This document shows positions 8,686-17,401 of a stretch of DNA of 64,000 nt, piece after piece. Below the pieces are notes generated by a model. That model saw only the letters and a list, made by a program, of their open reading frames with translations, was not told the DNA's origin and did not search any database. The translations under genes were made by a program, and so were the position numbers. Where the stretch lies: positions 4,010,001-4,074,000 of the forward strand of contig NZ_CP113517.1 in assembly GCF_024360925.2 (NCBI RefSeq), in the 5' to 3' direction. Numbering within the stretch: position 1 is the first letter of the stretch; the number at the start of each line of letters is the position of its first letter. Origin of the DNA: Methylomonas rapida. Its GTDB lineage: Bacteria; Pseudomonadota; Gammaproteobacteria; Methylococcales; Methylomonadaceae.

Positions 8686-10020
8686 CTATGAACAAGCTTG
8701 TGCGGTTGACAGGTTTCCAGTCGTGGCCTCGGCCGTGTCCGGCACGACAACCACTTGGGCAAAGCCGCCGCCGGGCGTGCGGAAATTGGTAGTTTGCCCC
8801 TGATAAAGCCGGGCGCAAATCGACTGAACTCGCCCTTGGTAGACGTAGTTGCGCAGATCCAGTTTTAATTCGACCGCCTGCTCGCCGACCTGCATTTGCC
8901 TTGCACTGGGCTGAACCAGGGCTTGAGCGACATAGTCCCCCTGCATGATTTCGCTGAAAACGCGGCGTGTCAGTTTGTCGCCCCGATAAGCCGCCTTGCT
9001 GCCATAGCCTCTGGCGGGCTTGAAAAACAACTGTTTACGTTGTTGCCACAGCATGTCTTCCTGCCGGGTTTCAACACAGAGGGTCTTGGCAATCCCATTC
9101 AGCAAAATGGCGCGGGTAGCGGCGTCTACGCCGAGTTCTTGCAAAAATTCAGCATCGGTCAACAGTGCCAGATTGCGCTTGTCGGCATATAAGGCATGAT
9201 TTCTCGGATGTGGCGTGACCACGACGGCGCCAGCAACATAAGCCTCGCACAGCGCTAGGTGACTGGCGTCTTCTAGCGAGAAGTCGGTCAGGCGGTTGTA
9301 GACCAAATCGATCGCGATATTACCGTGCCAGAGCCTGCCGCCCCGGAATTGCAATTCCGTCGGATCGCAGACGATGGCATCGATCTGGTGTTTGGCAAAC
9401 AGGTTTTGAAACAGCATGAATTCCGGCAACATGTACTGTTGTAGCGGGTTGTCATCGACGATGGCGATGGAACGCAAAGGTTCGATATGACCTTCCAGCT
9501 GCCATTCGTTTTGAAACATTTCGACAAACACGCTATTGGCGTCCGGCGCCGATGCCGGAAAAGCCAGCTTGCAGGGACAGCTATCGCAATCGCCGTGAGC
9601 TTGGGCAAGCAGTGCATTGATCAAGGCCCCGCCCGCGTTGGTATTGATTTCTATCAAGCGCGGTCCATCCTCGGCCAGATGAAAATCGTATCCCAGGAAT
9701 ACGCCTTGAGCCTTGGGTTGAAATTGCGCGGTGGCTGGCGCATAAGATAGCACTCGCCGCTGATACTCGGGTAAGGCTATCACACGCTCCAAGGCCTCTA
9801 TGATTTCGCGCTGTTTTTGCAAGCTGGACTCGGCGACGAAAACCTCGACATCGGCAATCAGATGCGGCCGTTCTTCGCTGATCATCTGGTACAGCAGATC
9901 GCCATTTGGTTGCTCGGCCAGAATTTTACGTAACTGCTGTCGATTCAAGGGCACGCAATGGCACTCGCGATTGAGCTCTTCTGCGCGCTGGGTACCTAGC
10001 TTATGATCGAAAACAGTCAT
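8686..10020 (-). CDS. ATP-grasp-like protein of unknown substrate
   Basis: A 444-residue protein. The segment LIEINTNAGGALINALL near residues 120-138 resembles the metal-binding strand and loop of ATP-grasp ligases. A later KPARGYGSKAAYRGDK segment resembles the lysine and glycine loop that holds ATP in the same superfamily. A short Cys-rich patch CDSCPC lies near residue 145. I do not recognise a named family. An ATP-dependent carboxylate ligase is the most likely general role, with no substrate assignable. It lies downstream of yajQ but a strong terminator separates them. The start follows the first in-frame ATG. Confidence 0.6.
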   Translation of the reverse strand: MTVFDHKLGTQRAEELNRECHCVPLNRQQLRKILAEQPNGDLLYQMISEERPHLIADVEVFVAESSLQKQREIIEALERVIALPEYQRRVLSYAPATAQFQPKAQGVFLGYDFHLAEDGPRLIEINTNAGGALINALLAQAHGDCDSCPCKLAFPASAPDANSVFVEMFQNEWQLEGHIEPLRSIAIVDDNPLQQYMLPEFMLFQNLFAKHQIDAIVCDPTELQFRGGRLWHGNIAIDLVYNRLTDFSLEDASHLALCEAYVAGAVVVTPHPRNHALYADKRNLALLTDAEFLQELGVDAATRAILLNGIAKTLCVETRQEDMLWQQRKQLFFKPARGYGSKAAYRGDKLTRRVFSEIMQGDYVAQALVQPSARQMQVGEQAVELKLDLRNYVYQGRVQSICARLYQGQTTNFRTPGGGFAQVVVVPDTAEATTGNLSTAQACS

Positions 10021-10047
10021 GCATGAATCAGAAAATGCGGTTTAACA

Positions 10048-10085
10048 AAATAAAAGCGGCGACGAAACCCATGGCTTCGTCGCCG
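10048..10085 (-). terminator. rho-independent terminator after yajQ
   Basis: 9 bp perfect stem (10058-10066 with 10076-10084). On the minus strand it is followed by the T-rich run CTTTTATTTTG, directly after the yajQ stop. Confidence 0.8.
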
Positions 10086-10109
10086 ACAAACATTAAAACA
10101 AAAGCCGAA

Positions 10110-10592
10110 TTAATCGCGGAAATTATTGAATTGCAACGGCTGGCCCAAGTCTTCCGTGCGCAGCATTTGAATCACTTCCTGCAAGTCATCGCGCTTTTTG
10201 CCAGTGACGCGCACTTTATCGCCGTTAATTGCGGCCTGCACTTTCATTTTTTTGTCTTTGATCAGTTTGACGATTTTTTTCGCCAAGTCGCTGCCTATCC
10301 CTTGTTTCAAGGAGATCGGCTGCTGGGCGGTTTTACCGGTATCGGTAATCTTGCCGCTTTCCAGGCTGGCAATGTCGATGCCGCGCTTGCCCATTTTGGA
10401 ATACAGAATGGGCAACATTTGCTGTAATTGAAACGTCGATTCGGCTTTCATGAGGATGCTGTCGTCCTGCTGTTCAAAGCAGGCGTTGCTGCCCTTGAAA
10501 TCGAATCGGGTAGAAACTTCTTTGTTCGCCTGATCAACGGCATTGGTCACTTCGTGACTATCCAATTCGGAAACGATATCGAATGATGGCAT
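10110..10592 (-). CDS. yajQ: YajQ family nucleotide/cyclic-di-GMP-binding protein
   Basis: A 160-residue protein, the usual family length, beginning MPSFDIVSELD and with the typical RFDFKGS and KLIKDKKMKVQA segments. YajQ proteins have a double ferredoxin-like fold. In Xanthomonas a homologue binds cyclic di-GMP and interacts with a transcription factor; in E. coli the role is unclear. I start at ATG 10592 because this reproduces the conserved N-terminus. The signalling genes at 26-33 kb include a cyclic-di-GMP phosphodiesterase, so the messenger is likely used in this organism, though no link to this gene is shown. Confidence 0.92.
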   Translation of the reverse strand: MPSFDIVSELDSHEVTNAVDQANKEVSTRFDFKGSNACFEQQDDSILMKAESTFQLQQMLPILYSKMGKRGIDIASLESGKITDTGKTAQQPISLKQGIGSDLAKKIVKLIKDKKMKVQAAINGDKVRVTGKKRDDLQEVIQMLRTEDLGQPLQFNNFRD

Positions 10593-10727
10593 GGTATTGA
10601 TTTGCAAGTTAAAAACGGTAGGCACTATAAAGCCGATACATCTGGAATTCAACCTCTATCTGGATAACATCAATTCGGTTAAACTGCTTTTCCATCATGA
10701 CAGTCGTATTAACGGGGAGACAACACG

Positions 10728-11273
10728 ATGACATCAGCATTGAAATCAGTCTTGATCATCAGCTGTATGGCTTTGTTTGGCGGCGCTTTGCTGGCGGGTT
10801 GTGACTCCAAACCCAAAGCCTCCAGCATAAGCAAGCCGAGCGTGCAGAAATATGAACAAGCCAAAACCTTGCAAGGCTTGGTGACGAACGATGCGGGCCC
10901 GGTAAAAACCGGCATCATCAAGGCCTTGAGCGAACAGGGCCAGGAATTGGCGCGCATGGCATTGACCAATGGCCCGCACTATAGCCTGGAAATACCCGCC
11001 GGTACGGCATTGCCCATCGTTTTGGCTTATTGTCCAGCCGCCGATGCACCTGACGATCAATGTATGATTTCGGCGGTAGTGCATGCGGGCGCCAGCAAAT
11101 TCGACATCAATCCGTTGAGTACGCGCATTGCCAAACAAGCCAAGGCTCTAGGCGGCTACACGCATAAAAATCTGGTCAGCGCAGCAGAAAACACGGGGAC
11201 CGTGCCAGCCAGCAACAAAACCACGGCCGGTTTCCGCGGCGACCCAACCACGCAGTATGGCGGCTGGCATTAA
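10728..11273 (+). CDS. putative lipoprotein, unknown function
   Basis: A 181-residue protein. A basic N-terminus and hydrophobic stretch end in the lipobox ALLAGC, making Cys25 the probable lipidated residue; Asp at +2 would suggest inner-membrane retention by the E. coli rule. The mature part (residues ~45-130) looks like a carboxypeptidase-regulatory or transthyretin-like beta fold: GLVTNDAGPVKTGIIKALSEQG, then a strand pattern with YSLEIPAG. I do not recognise a specific family. It is divergent from yajQ and followed by a hairpin. Confidence 0.7.
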   Translation: MTSALKSVLIISCMALFGGALLAGCDSKPKASSISKPSVQKYEQAKTLQGLVTNDAGPVKTGIIKALSEQGQELARMALTNGPHYSLEIPAGTALPIVLAYCPAADAPDDQCMISAVVHAGASKFDINPLSTRIAKQAKALGGYTHKNLVSAAENTGTVPASNKTTAGFRGDPTTQYGGWH

Positions 11274-11660
11274 AGGCGTCTGAGCGTTGCATGGGCTACC
11301 GTTAGTTGTGCGGTAGCCTGTTCGGCGAATTGCATGGGCGCAGAGCAAAATAGAGGGTACAAAATTTCGTCCCTCGATTCTTACGAAATCCCGACTTGAT
11401 AAGTCATTGCTTATAAAAAGTTATTTGACTTCGTCAAGCTAAGCACTAGACTTCTGGCAACGGAGGATGGCAATTAGAGCGAGATGCCTGGTCGATCACG
11501 GATGACTATTGCAAGCAACTGTTACAAACGTGCTGATACAAACGATGAGACTTAACCGGTGAGGAGGCATTGTTTATTCGTTGATTCAGTGAGCCTAAAC
11601 ATACCGAAAAAACTTACCGAGTCGATCGGTTGAAACATTACAACGAGATAGGGGAACAAC
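11274..11660. other. intergenic region upstream of aqpZ
   Basis: About 390 bp without a credible gene. An 8 bp stem hairpin (11294-11301 with 11311-11318) without a T-run follows the lipoprotein gene. A TTGACT/TAGACT-like promoter pair with 16 bp spacing begins at 11425, and its -35 hexamer overlaps the dyad TTGAC-TTC-GTCAA (11425-11437). Another ~210 bp of leader separates this from aqpZ. Confidence 0.4.
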
Positions 11661-12350
11661 ATGAAACAGTATGGTGCAGAATTTTTTGGAACATTCTGGT
11701 TGGTTTTGGGCGGCTGTGGCAGCGCCGTCTTGTCCGCTGCTTTTCCAGAGGTAGGCATTGGGCTGCTCGGCGTGGCTTGTGCTTTTGGCTTGACCGTTTT
11801 GACCATGGCTTTTGCGATCGGGCATATTTCCGGTTGTCATTTAAACCCGGCGGTATCGATTGGCTTATGGGCCGGCGGACGCTTCCCGGCCGATAAGTTG
11901 TTGCCGTATATCGCGGCTCAAGTGTTGGGTGGCATCGTGGCCGGCGGTGTCTTGTATTTGATTGCCAGCGGCAAGGTCGGCTTTGATGTCTCGGCGGGAT
12001 TTGCTTCCAATGGTTATGGCGAACATTCACCAGGTGGCTATTCGTTGCTTTCGGCCCTGGTCACCGAAGTGGTGATGACGATGATGTTTTTACTGGTCAT
12101 CTTGGGCGCCACGGACGCTAGGGCGCCGCAAGGCTTTGCCCCGATTGCGATTGGTTTGTGTTTGACGTTGATACATTTGATCAGCATCCCGGTCACCAAT
12201 ACTTCGGTTAATCCCGCCCGCAGCACGGCCGTGGCGATTTTTGTCGGTGACTGGGCCATCGTGCAGTTATGGCTGTTTTGGCTGGCGCCGATTGCTGGCG
12301 CGGTAGCTGGCGCAGCGATATATCGTTTTTTGGGCTCCGATCAGTCCTGA
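11661..12350 (+). CDS. aqpZ: aquaporin Z
   Basis: A 229-residue major intrinsic protein with six membrane segments and both selectivity motifs: HLNPAVSIG in the first half and NPARS in the second. Length and sequence match the water-selective AqpZ group rather than glycerol facilitators: the loop before the second NPA is short and the selectivity region is narrow-type. It allows rapid osmotic water flow across the inner membrane. A GAGATAGGGGAA leader gives a purine-rich ribosome site. It is monocistronic and convergent with zwf. Confidence 0.92.
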   Translation: MKQYGAEFFGTFWLVLGGCGSAVLSAAFPEVGIGLLGVACAFGLTVLTMAFAIGHISGCHLNPAVSIGLWAGGRFPADKLLPYIAAQVLGGIVAGGVLYLIASGKVGFDVSAGFASNGYGEHSPGGYSLLSALVTEVVMTMMFLLVILGATDARAPQGFAPIAIGLCLTLIHLISIPVTNTSVNPARSTAVAIFVGDWAIVQLWLFWLAPIAGAVAGAAIYRFLGSDQS

Positions 12351-12407
12351 CGTTAATGCTATGACAAGCCAGGGGAGCGGCTGCGCTCGCTCCTCCGTTG
12401 CTTTTCG

Positions 12408-13901
12408 TCATGGCCCGCATTCGGGCATCAGCGAGCTGCGCCAGAATTGGTCTTCTTTTTCAAACAGCCGTCGGCTCTCCGCCGGCCCCCAGGAGCCGGC
12501 CGGATAGGTCGGAATATAATCGCGCTCGGTGGCCCAGGTTTGCAAAATGGGATCGACGATACGCCAGGCGTATTCCACTTCGTCGAAACGCAAGAACAAT
12601 GAACGATCGCCCTGAATCACGTCCAATAACAAATCCTCGTAAGCGTCTACCGGCCGTTGATTCGGCTGGCGGAAACTGGTGTCCAGGCTAGTCGTGTGCG
12701 TGCGCATTTCCAGGCCCGGTTCCTTGACCGTCATTTCGACGCGAATACATTCCTCCGGCTGAATCCCCAAAACCACCCAATTGGGGTTCATGCAACTGAC
12801 GTGGGTGCCGCGGAAAAACTGCAAAGGAGGATGCCTGAAACAGATCGAAATGCTGGACTGGCGCGCCGCCATGCGCTTGCCGGTACGCAGATAAAACGGT
12901 ACGCCGCGCCAGCGCCAGTTGTCTATCATCAGCTTCATCGCCGCATAGGTTTCGGTGGTGCTGCCGGACGGAATGTTGGCTTCTTCCAGGTAACCGTTGA
13001 CTTTTTGCCCTTTGATGGTGCCCTTGCCGTACTGGCCGCGAAAGGCGTGGGCATGCACGGCGGATTTGGGAATCGGCCGGATCGACTTCAACACTTTGAC
13101 TTTTTCGTCGCGCAGGGCCTCGGCATCCATCGCCACCGGCGGCTCCATCGCCACCAACGTCAAAAGCTGCAACAAATGGCTTTGCAGCATGTCGCGCATC
13201 GCGCCGGCGCTGTCGTAGTATTCACCGCGCGTGCTGATGCCCATGTCTTCGGCGTGGGTGATCTGGATGTGATCGATGTAGTTACGGTTCCACAAAGGCT
13301 CCAACATGACGTTGGCAAACCTGAATACCAACACATTTTGCACCATGCCCTTGCCCAGATAATGATCGATGCGATAGATTTGCTCTTCCGACAGATGGCG
13401 TTCCAGGCGTTTTTGCAGCGCCTGTGCGCTTTCCAGGTCATAACCAAAGGGTTTTTCGATCACGACTCGGCGCCAGCCGTATTCTTCCGTCAGTAAAGCG
13501 ACCTGGCTGAGCGATTCGATCACATGGCCAAAATCATCGGGACCTACCGCCAGATAAAACGCGATGTTTTTCGGAAATTTCGCTGCTTCATCGTTCAAAG
13601 TATGCGCCAATTCCTGATAACAAAGTGCTTCATCCAAATTGCCACGGTGATAAAACAGGCGTTCACAAAAACGGCTGAACAACGCTTCGTCCAGCTTGCC
13701 GCCGAATTTTTCCTCCAACATGGCGCGAACTTCAGCCAGCCACTTTTCCCTGTCCCAGGGTCTGCGGCCGACGGCGACGATGCGCGTGCCTTCCGGGAGC
13801 TTGTTTTCCATGTCCAGATGATAAAAACCGGGCATCAGTTTCAGTCTGGCCAGATTGCCGGTCGCACCGAAAATCACATAGGTACAGGATTCAATGGTCA
13901 T
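12408..13901 (-). CDS. zwf: glucose-6-phosphate 1-dehydrogenase
   Basis: A 497-residue enzyme that oxidises glucose 6-phosphate to 6-phosphogluconolactone, making NAD(P)H. The dinucleotide loop [12 protein letters not shown] is at the N-terminus and the substrate-binding and catalytic segment [13 protein letters not shown] is intact. In RuMP-cycle methylotrophs this enzyme feeds the dissimilatory formaldehyde oxidation cycle and the Entner-Doudoroff route. That fits the hps and tkt genes at 59-62 kb, although the genes are far apart. No edd, pgl or gnd is adjacent. About 250 bp separate its start from the divergent repeat-motif gene. Confidence 0.95.
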   Translation of the reverse strand: MTIESCTYVIFGATGNLARLKLMPGFYHLDMENKLPEGTRIVAVGRRPWDREKWLAEVRAMLEEKFGGKLDEALFSRFCERLFYHRGNLDEALCYQELAHTLNDEAAKFPKNIAFYLAVGPDDFGHVIESLSQVALLTEEYGWRRVVIEKPFGYDLESAQALQKRLERHLSEEQIYRIDHYLGKGMVQNVLVFRFANVMLEPLWNRNYIDHIQITHAEDMGISTRGEYYDSAGAMRDMLQSHLLQLLTLVAMEPPVAMDAEALRDEKVKVLKSIRPIPKSAVHAHAFRGQYGKGTIKGQKVNGYLEEANIPSGSTTETYAAMKLMIDNWRWRGVPFYLRTGKRMAARQSSISICFRHPPLQFFRGTHVSCMNPNWVVLGIQPEECIRVEMTVKEPGLEMRTHTTSLDTSFRQPNQRPVDAYEDLLLDVIQGDRSLFLRFDEVEYAWRIVDPILQTWATERDYIPTYPAGSWGPAESRRLFEKEDQFWRSSLMPECGP

Positions 13902-14149
13902 GGTGCATACTCCTTGGATTTGAACGGTTGAAGGCTAGGTTTCTGGCTACTTTACTACTGTGTCGCGCATTCGGGTAATGGAATGACGTTGGCTTGTCCC
14001 CAAGCCTGATTATTTTTTTAATAAAACAGTATCTTTGTCGGGATTTTTGTAGTAAAAGCAATTTCCTCGTTAGTGTCGATTTTAGTCAAACAAAACGATG
14101 CGGCGACCTGTTGAATCAATCACTTAATAAAAAATGACAGGAGGAGGAC

Positions 14150-14929
14150 ATGGCTACACTACAAGACCTTTTGGGAATTTTGAATACGGTAGATACCGCT
14201 CAATTGACGGCGATCCTGGCGTTAGTGAGTTTAGTGCTCATCGTATTGATTTATCTCGCCATCCGACGACGGGAAAACGACAATAATCTTGCCATCCCGG
14301 AGCCGGAACGCAACAGCCGGCGCAGCCATCGCCCCGAGCCGGCCCCACGCCCCGTCAACCCCCAAGCCCGACTCAATGAAGCCGTCATCAAGCCACAAGT
14401 AAAACCCACGCCAGCTCCGATTATAGAGAGCGCACCGTCTATAGCCGAAAAGCCGATGGCGACGGCAGTATCCAGTGCTCGAACATCAGAAATACCGGCT
14501 ATCCCGCAAGACTCGATACTGAGGCGCCACTATCTTGCCAACCTGGAGGCCGAAAAACGAGCGCGCGCCAATCCTTATCCGACGGATTCGGTGTTGCGCC
14601 GTCATTACGATGCGCTGCATAGACTGGCCGTTGACACACGAGTCGGAAGCGAAAATCCTGCCTCAAACACGATACGAGTTGCGCCGACTTCACCCAAAGC
14701 CAGTATCATCGAGAAGGCGATCGGCAAAGAGTCGCTGGCCGGCTCGCCAGCGGCCAATCCGAGAGAAAATATGTGCCTGCCGCAGGATTCGGTTTTGCAA
14801 CGGCATTTTCTCAGCCAGTTGCGTGCCGAAATCGAAGCTGGGTTTTGTGCGCGACCCACGGATTCGGTCTTGCGACGACATTACGACAGCCTGATCGCGA
14901 GCGAGCTGAAAAAACGCCTGACTGGCTGA
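14150..14929 (+). CDS. single-pass membrane protein with four D-S-[VI]-L-x-R-H-[YF] motifs, unknown function
   Basis: A 259-residue protein I do not recognise. Residues ~18-38 form one transmembrane helix followed by Arg-rich residues, so the rest is probably cytoplasmic. Residues 45-115 are Pro/Ala-rich and likely disordered. Four copies of an eight-residue motif follow: DSILRRHY (121-128), DSVLRRHY (146-153), DSVLQRHF (213-220) and DSVLRRHY (238-245). They form two pairs, each with exactly 25 residues between members, the first preceded by PQ and the second by PT. This points to an internal duplication of a two-motif unit. A strong AGGAGGAGG ribosome site precedes the ATG. The Anbu gene starts 120 bp downstream on the same strand. 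Confidence 0.7.
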   Translation: MATLQDLLGILNTVDTAQLTAILALVSLVLIVLIYLAIRRRENDNNLAIPEPERNSRRSHRPEPAPRPVNPQARLNEAVIKPQVKPTPAPIIESAPSIAEKPMATAVSSARTSEIPAIPQDSILRRHYLANLEAEKRARANPYPTDSVLRRHYDALHRLAVDTRVGSENPASNTIRVAPTSPKASIIEKAIGKESLAGSPAANPRENMCLPQDSVLQRHFLSQLRAEIEAGFCARPTDSVLRRHYDSLIASELKKRLTG

Positions 14930-15049
14930 CGCTTCAAGCCCTGTTTTCGCTGCTAACTTGGGCGCTTAGCGGCTTTATCGGATGTCTGGCTCCGGTTGAC
15001 CGGTTTTAGTAGACTGCGCGGTTTCAGCTTGTTTCTACAGAGATTGGGT

Positions 15050-15802
15050 ATGACTTATTGTATTGCGGTAGCGGTCAAGGACGGCTTGGTGTTGACCTCC
15101 GATTCCAGAACCAATGCCGGCATTGATCATGTCAGCGTGCATTGCAAAATGCACGTGTTGCCCACGTTCATGGATCGCAAGATCATCCTGCTCAGTGCCG
15201 GTAATTTAGGGACCACGCAAGCCGTACTGGATAGTCTGCGGCGAGACATCAAGGAAAATGCGACCACCAATTTGAATACCGTGCGTTATTTGTCGGAGGC
15301 CGCGGAATACTTGGGGCAACTCAGTGTCGAAAAACAGCAGCGCCACGCCAATGCGGGGCAAAGCGGTTTTTTCCCGGCGGCAACCTTTTTGTTGGCCGGG
15401 CAAATCAGCGGCGAAGCGCACGGGGCTTATCTGATCTATCCGGAAGGCAATTACATCAAAACCTCCAGCCAAACGCCCTATCTGCAAATCGGCGAGAACA
15501 AGTACGGCAAACCGGTGCTGGACAGGTTTTTGAAAATCGATACTTCGCTGGATGAAGTCGCCCGCTGCTGTCTGATTTCTATGGACTCGACCATGCGCAG
15601 CAATGCCAGCGTCGGTCCGCCGATCGATTTGTTGATTTATCGCAAAGACAGCCTGAGCCTGGACGAATATTACAATTTCCAGGACGACGACGAGTACTTG
15701 ATTCAAGTTCGCCGGGTCTGGCAGGAAAAACTCAGCGAAGGCTTTGCCGCCTTGCCTGATCTGAACAAGCAAGACTGTAAAGCGTTCGAGCCCGCGGAGT
15801 AA
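15050..15802 (+). CDS. Anbu-type proteasome homologue (first copy)
   Basis: A 250-residue Ntn-hydrolase of the Anbu family (bacterial ancestral-beta-subunit-like). Translation begins MTYC; loss of Met would expose Thr1 as nucleophile. Asp17 and Lys32 (numbered from Thr1) of the proteasomal triad are present, within the SDSRTNAG motif and the CKM segment. The ATG at 15050 is chosen because it exposes this threonine; longer in-frame starts would bury it. Purified Anbu proteins form helical ring-like assemblies with little measured peptidase activity. It sits between the DSVLRRHY protein and a sigma-54 promoter, outside the four-gene operon containing the second copy. Confidence 0.88.
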   Translation: MTYCIAVAVKDGLVLTSDSRTNAGIDHVSVHCKMHVLPTFMDRKIILLSAGNLGTTQAVLDSLRRDIKENATTNLNTVRYLSEAAEYLGQLSVEKQQRHANAGQSGFFPAATFLLAGQISGEAHGAYLIYPEGNYIKTSSQTPYLQIGENKYGKPVLDRFLKIDTSLDEVARCCLISMDSTMRSNASVGPPIDLLIYRKDSLSLDEYYNFQDDDEYLIQVRRVWQEKLSEGFAALPDLNKQDCKAFEPAE

Positions 15803-15943
15803 TCACTTCCGACACCTGCATCCGCGGGGGATTGCTCGAAAAATCCCTGATCTGGTGCAAGCGCACCGTCCAATCCCCCGATTTGGTGCGGAAATCATCC
15901 CTCTATCAAGCTTCCATCGCCTGAAACGCGCATAAATGTCCAG

Positions 15944-15959
15944 TGGCATGCCCTTTGCT
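15944..15959 (+). promoter_or_regulatory. sigma-54 (-24/-12) promoter
   Basis: The sequence TGGCATG-CCCT-TTGCT matches the RpoN consensus TGGCAYR-N4-TTGCW at every fixed position. It stands just ahead of the ATP-grasp gene; the expected transcription start (about 12 bp after the GC of the -12 element) falls at or next to the ATG at 15971. About 60-100 bp upstream are a GGTGC-AAGC-GCACC dyad and a further TTGGTGC, possible activator sites. Confidence 0.72.
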
Positions 15960-15970
15960 CAACAAAAGGC

Positions 15971-17398
15971 ATGAATACCGAGCCCAGCAAAACATACTTT
16001 GACGAAATGCGCAGCGCCGACGGCCTGGTGCGTGAGATTTACCAGCCTTACGCCGCTTGGCTGTCGCAATTGCCGGAAGGCACGCTGGAGCGCAAAAGCC
16101 AGGAAGCGGAGTTGTTGTTTCGGCGTCTGGGCATCACCTTTGCCGTTTACGGCGAAAGCGCCGGCTCCGAACGCCTGATACCTTTCGACATCGTGCCGCG
16201 CATTTTTGGTGCGACTGAGTGGCGCCGCTTGGAAAAAGGCATCAAACAACGGGTCAGAGCGCTGAACGCGTTTTTGCATGACATCTATCACGGTCAGGAA
16301 ATCATCAAGGCCGGCGTGATCAGTGCGCATCAGGTGCTCGATAACGTGCTGTATCGCAAGGAAATGCAAGGCGTCGATCTGCCGAATCAGGTCTACGCCC
16401 ATATCGCCGGCATCGATTTGGTACGGGTGGCGGAAAACGACTTTTACGTGCTGGAAGACAACTTGCGCACGCCTTCGGGCGTGTCTTACATGCTGGAAAA
16501 CCGCAACACCATGATGCGGCTGTTTCCGGAGTTGTTTGCCAACCACACGGTCGAGCCGGTGGAACATTATCCGCAAATGCTGCTCGATACCTTGCGCGAG
16601 GCCGCCCCCGCGCATGTATCCAACCCCACCATCGTGGTGATGACGCCGGGTTCGTATAACAGTGCCTATTTCGAACATGCGTTCCTGGCCAGTCAGATGG
16701 GCGTGGAGCTGGTCGAGGGGCAGGATTTGTTCGTGCACCAGCAAAAGGTTTACATGTACACCACCGAAGGGCCGCAACAAGTGCATGTGATTTATCGCCG
16801 GGTGGACGATGATTTTCTTGATCCGCTGGCGTTTCGGCCGGATTCGGCGCTGGGCGTACCCGGCTTGCTGGAAGCATATTGCAGCGGCAATGTTTCGCTG
16901 GCCAACGGCGTCGGTACCGGCGTGGCGGATGATAAATCGACCTATCTGTATGTGCCGGAGATGATTCGCTTTTACCTGGGCGAAACGCCGTTGCTGTCCA
17001 ACGTGCCGACCTGGCGCTTGAGCGAAAGCGAAGACCTGAAATACGTGCTGGCGCATCTGCCGGAATTGGTGGTCAAGGAAGTGCAAGGTTCCGGCGGCTA
17101 CGGCATGCTGGTCGGGCCCACCAGTTCCAAAGCGGAAATCGAGGCCTACCGGCAGCGCATATTGGCGGAACCAGAAAATTTCATCGCACAACCGACGCTG
17201 GCGCTATCGACTTGTCCGACCATGGTCGAAGCGGGCGTTGCCCCTCGGCATGTGGATTTACGCCCTTTCGTATTGTCCGGCAAGGACATACGCCTGGTGC
17301 CAGGCGGATTGACGCGGGTGGCCTTGCGCGAAGGTTCGCTGGTGGTCAATTCATCGCAAGGCGGTGGCACTAAAGATACCTGGGTTTTGGAGGATTGA
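15971..17398 (+). CDS. circularly permuted type 2 ATP-grasp protein (DUF404/DUF407)
   Basis: A 475-residue protein of the CP-ATP-grasp-2 family. Characteristic segments are PFDIVPRIF near the N-terminus, LEDNLRTPSGVSYMLENR around residues 160-177, GSYNSAYFEHAFLA, and KEVQGSGGYGMLVGP with the glycine-rich ATP loop. These proteins resemble amide ligases with permuted ATP-grasp order and are nearly always next to alpha-E, transglutaminase and often Anbu genes, as here. The product is unknown; peptide or amide bond formation has been proposed from the family. It is the first gene after the sigma-54 promoter, 3 nt before the alpha-E gene. Confidence 0.9.
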   Translation: MNTEPSKTYFDEMRSADGLVREIYQPYAAWLSQLPEGTLERKSQEAELLFRRLGITFAVYGESAGSERLIPFDIVPRIFGATEWRRLEKGIKQRVRALNAFLHDIYHGQEIIKAGVISAHQVLDNVLYRKEMQGVDLPNQVYAHIAGIDLVRVAENDFYVLEDNLRTPSGVSYMLENRNTMMRLFPELFANHTVEPVEHYPQMLLDTLREAAPAHVSNPTIVVMTPGSYNSAYFEHAFLASQMGVELVEGQDLFVHQQKVYMYTTEGPQQVHVIYRRVDDDFLDPLAFRPDSALGVPGLLEAYCSGNVSLANGVGTGVADDKSTYLYVPEMIRFYLGETPLLSNVPTWRLSESEDLKYVLAHLPELVVKEVQGSGGYGMLVGPTSSKAEIEAYRQRILAEPENFIAQPTLALSTCPTMVEAGVAPRHVDLRPFVLSGKDIRLVPGGLTRVALREGSLVVNSSQGGGTKDTWVLED

Positions 17399-17401
17399 AT
17401 C

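Noticed and set aside
12657..13496. Open frame opposite zwf
   Set aside because: Antisense shadow; zwf is full length with intact motifs.
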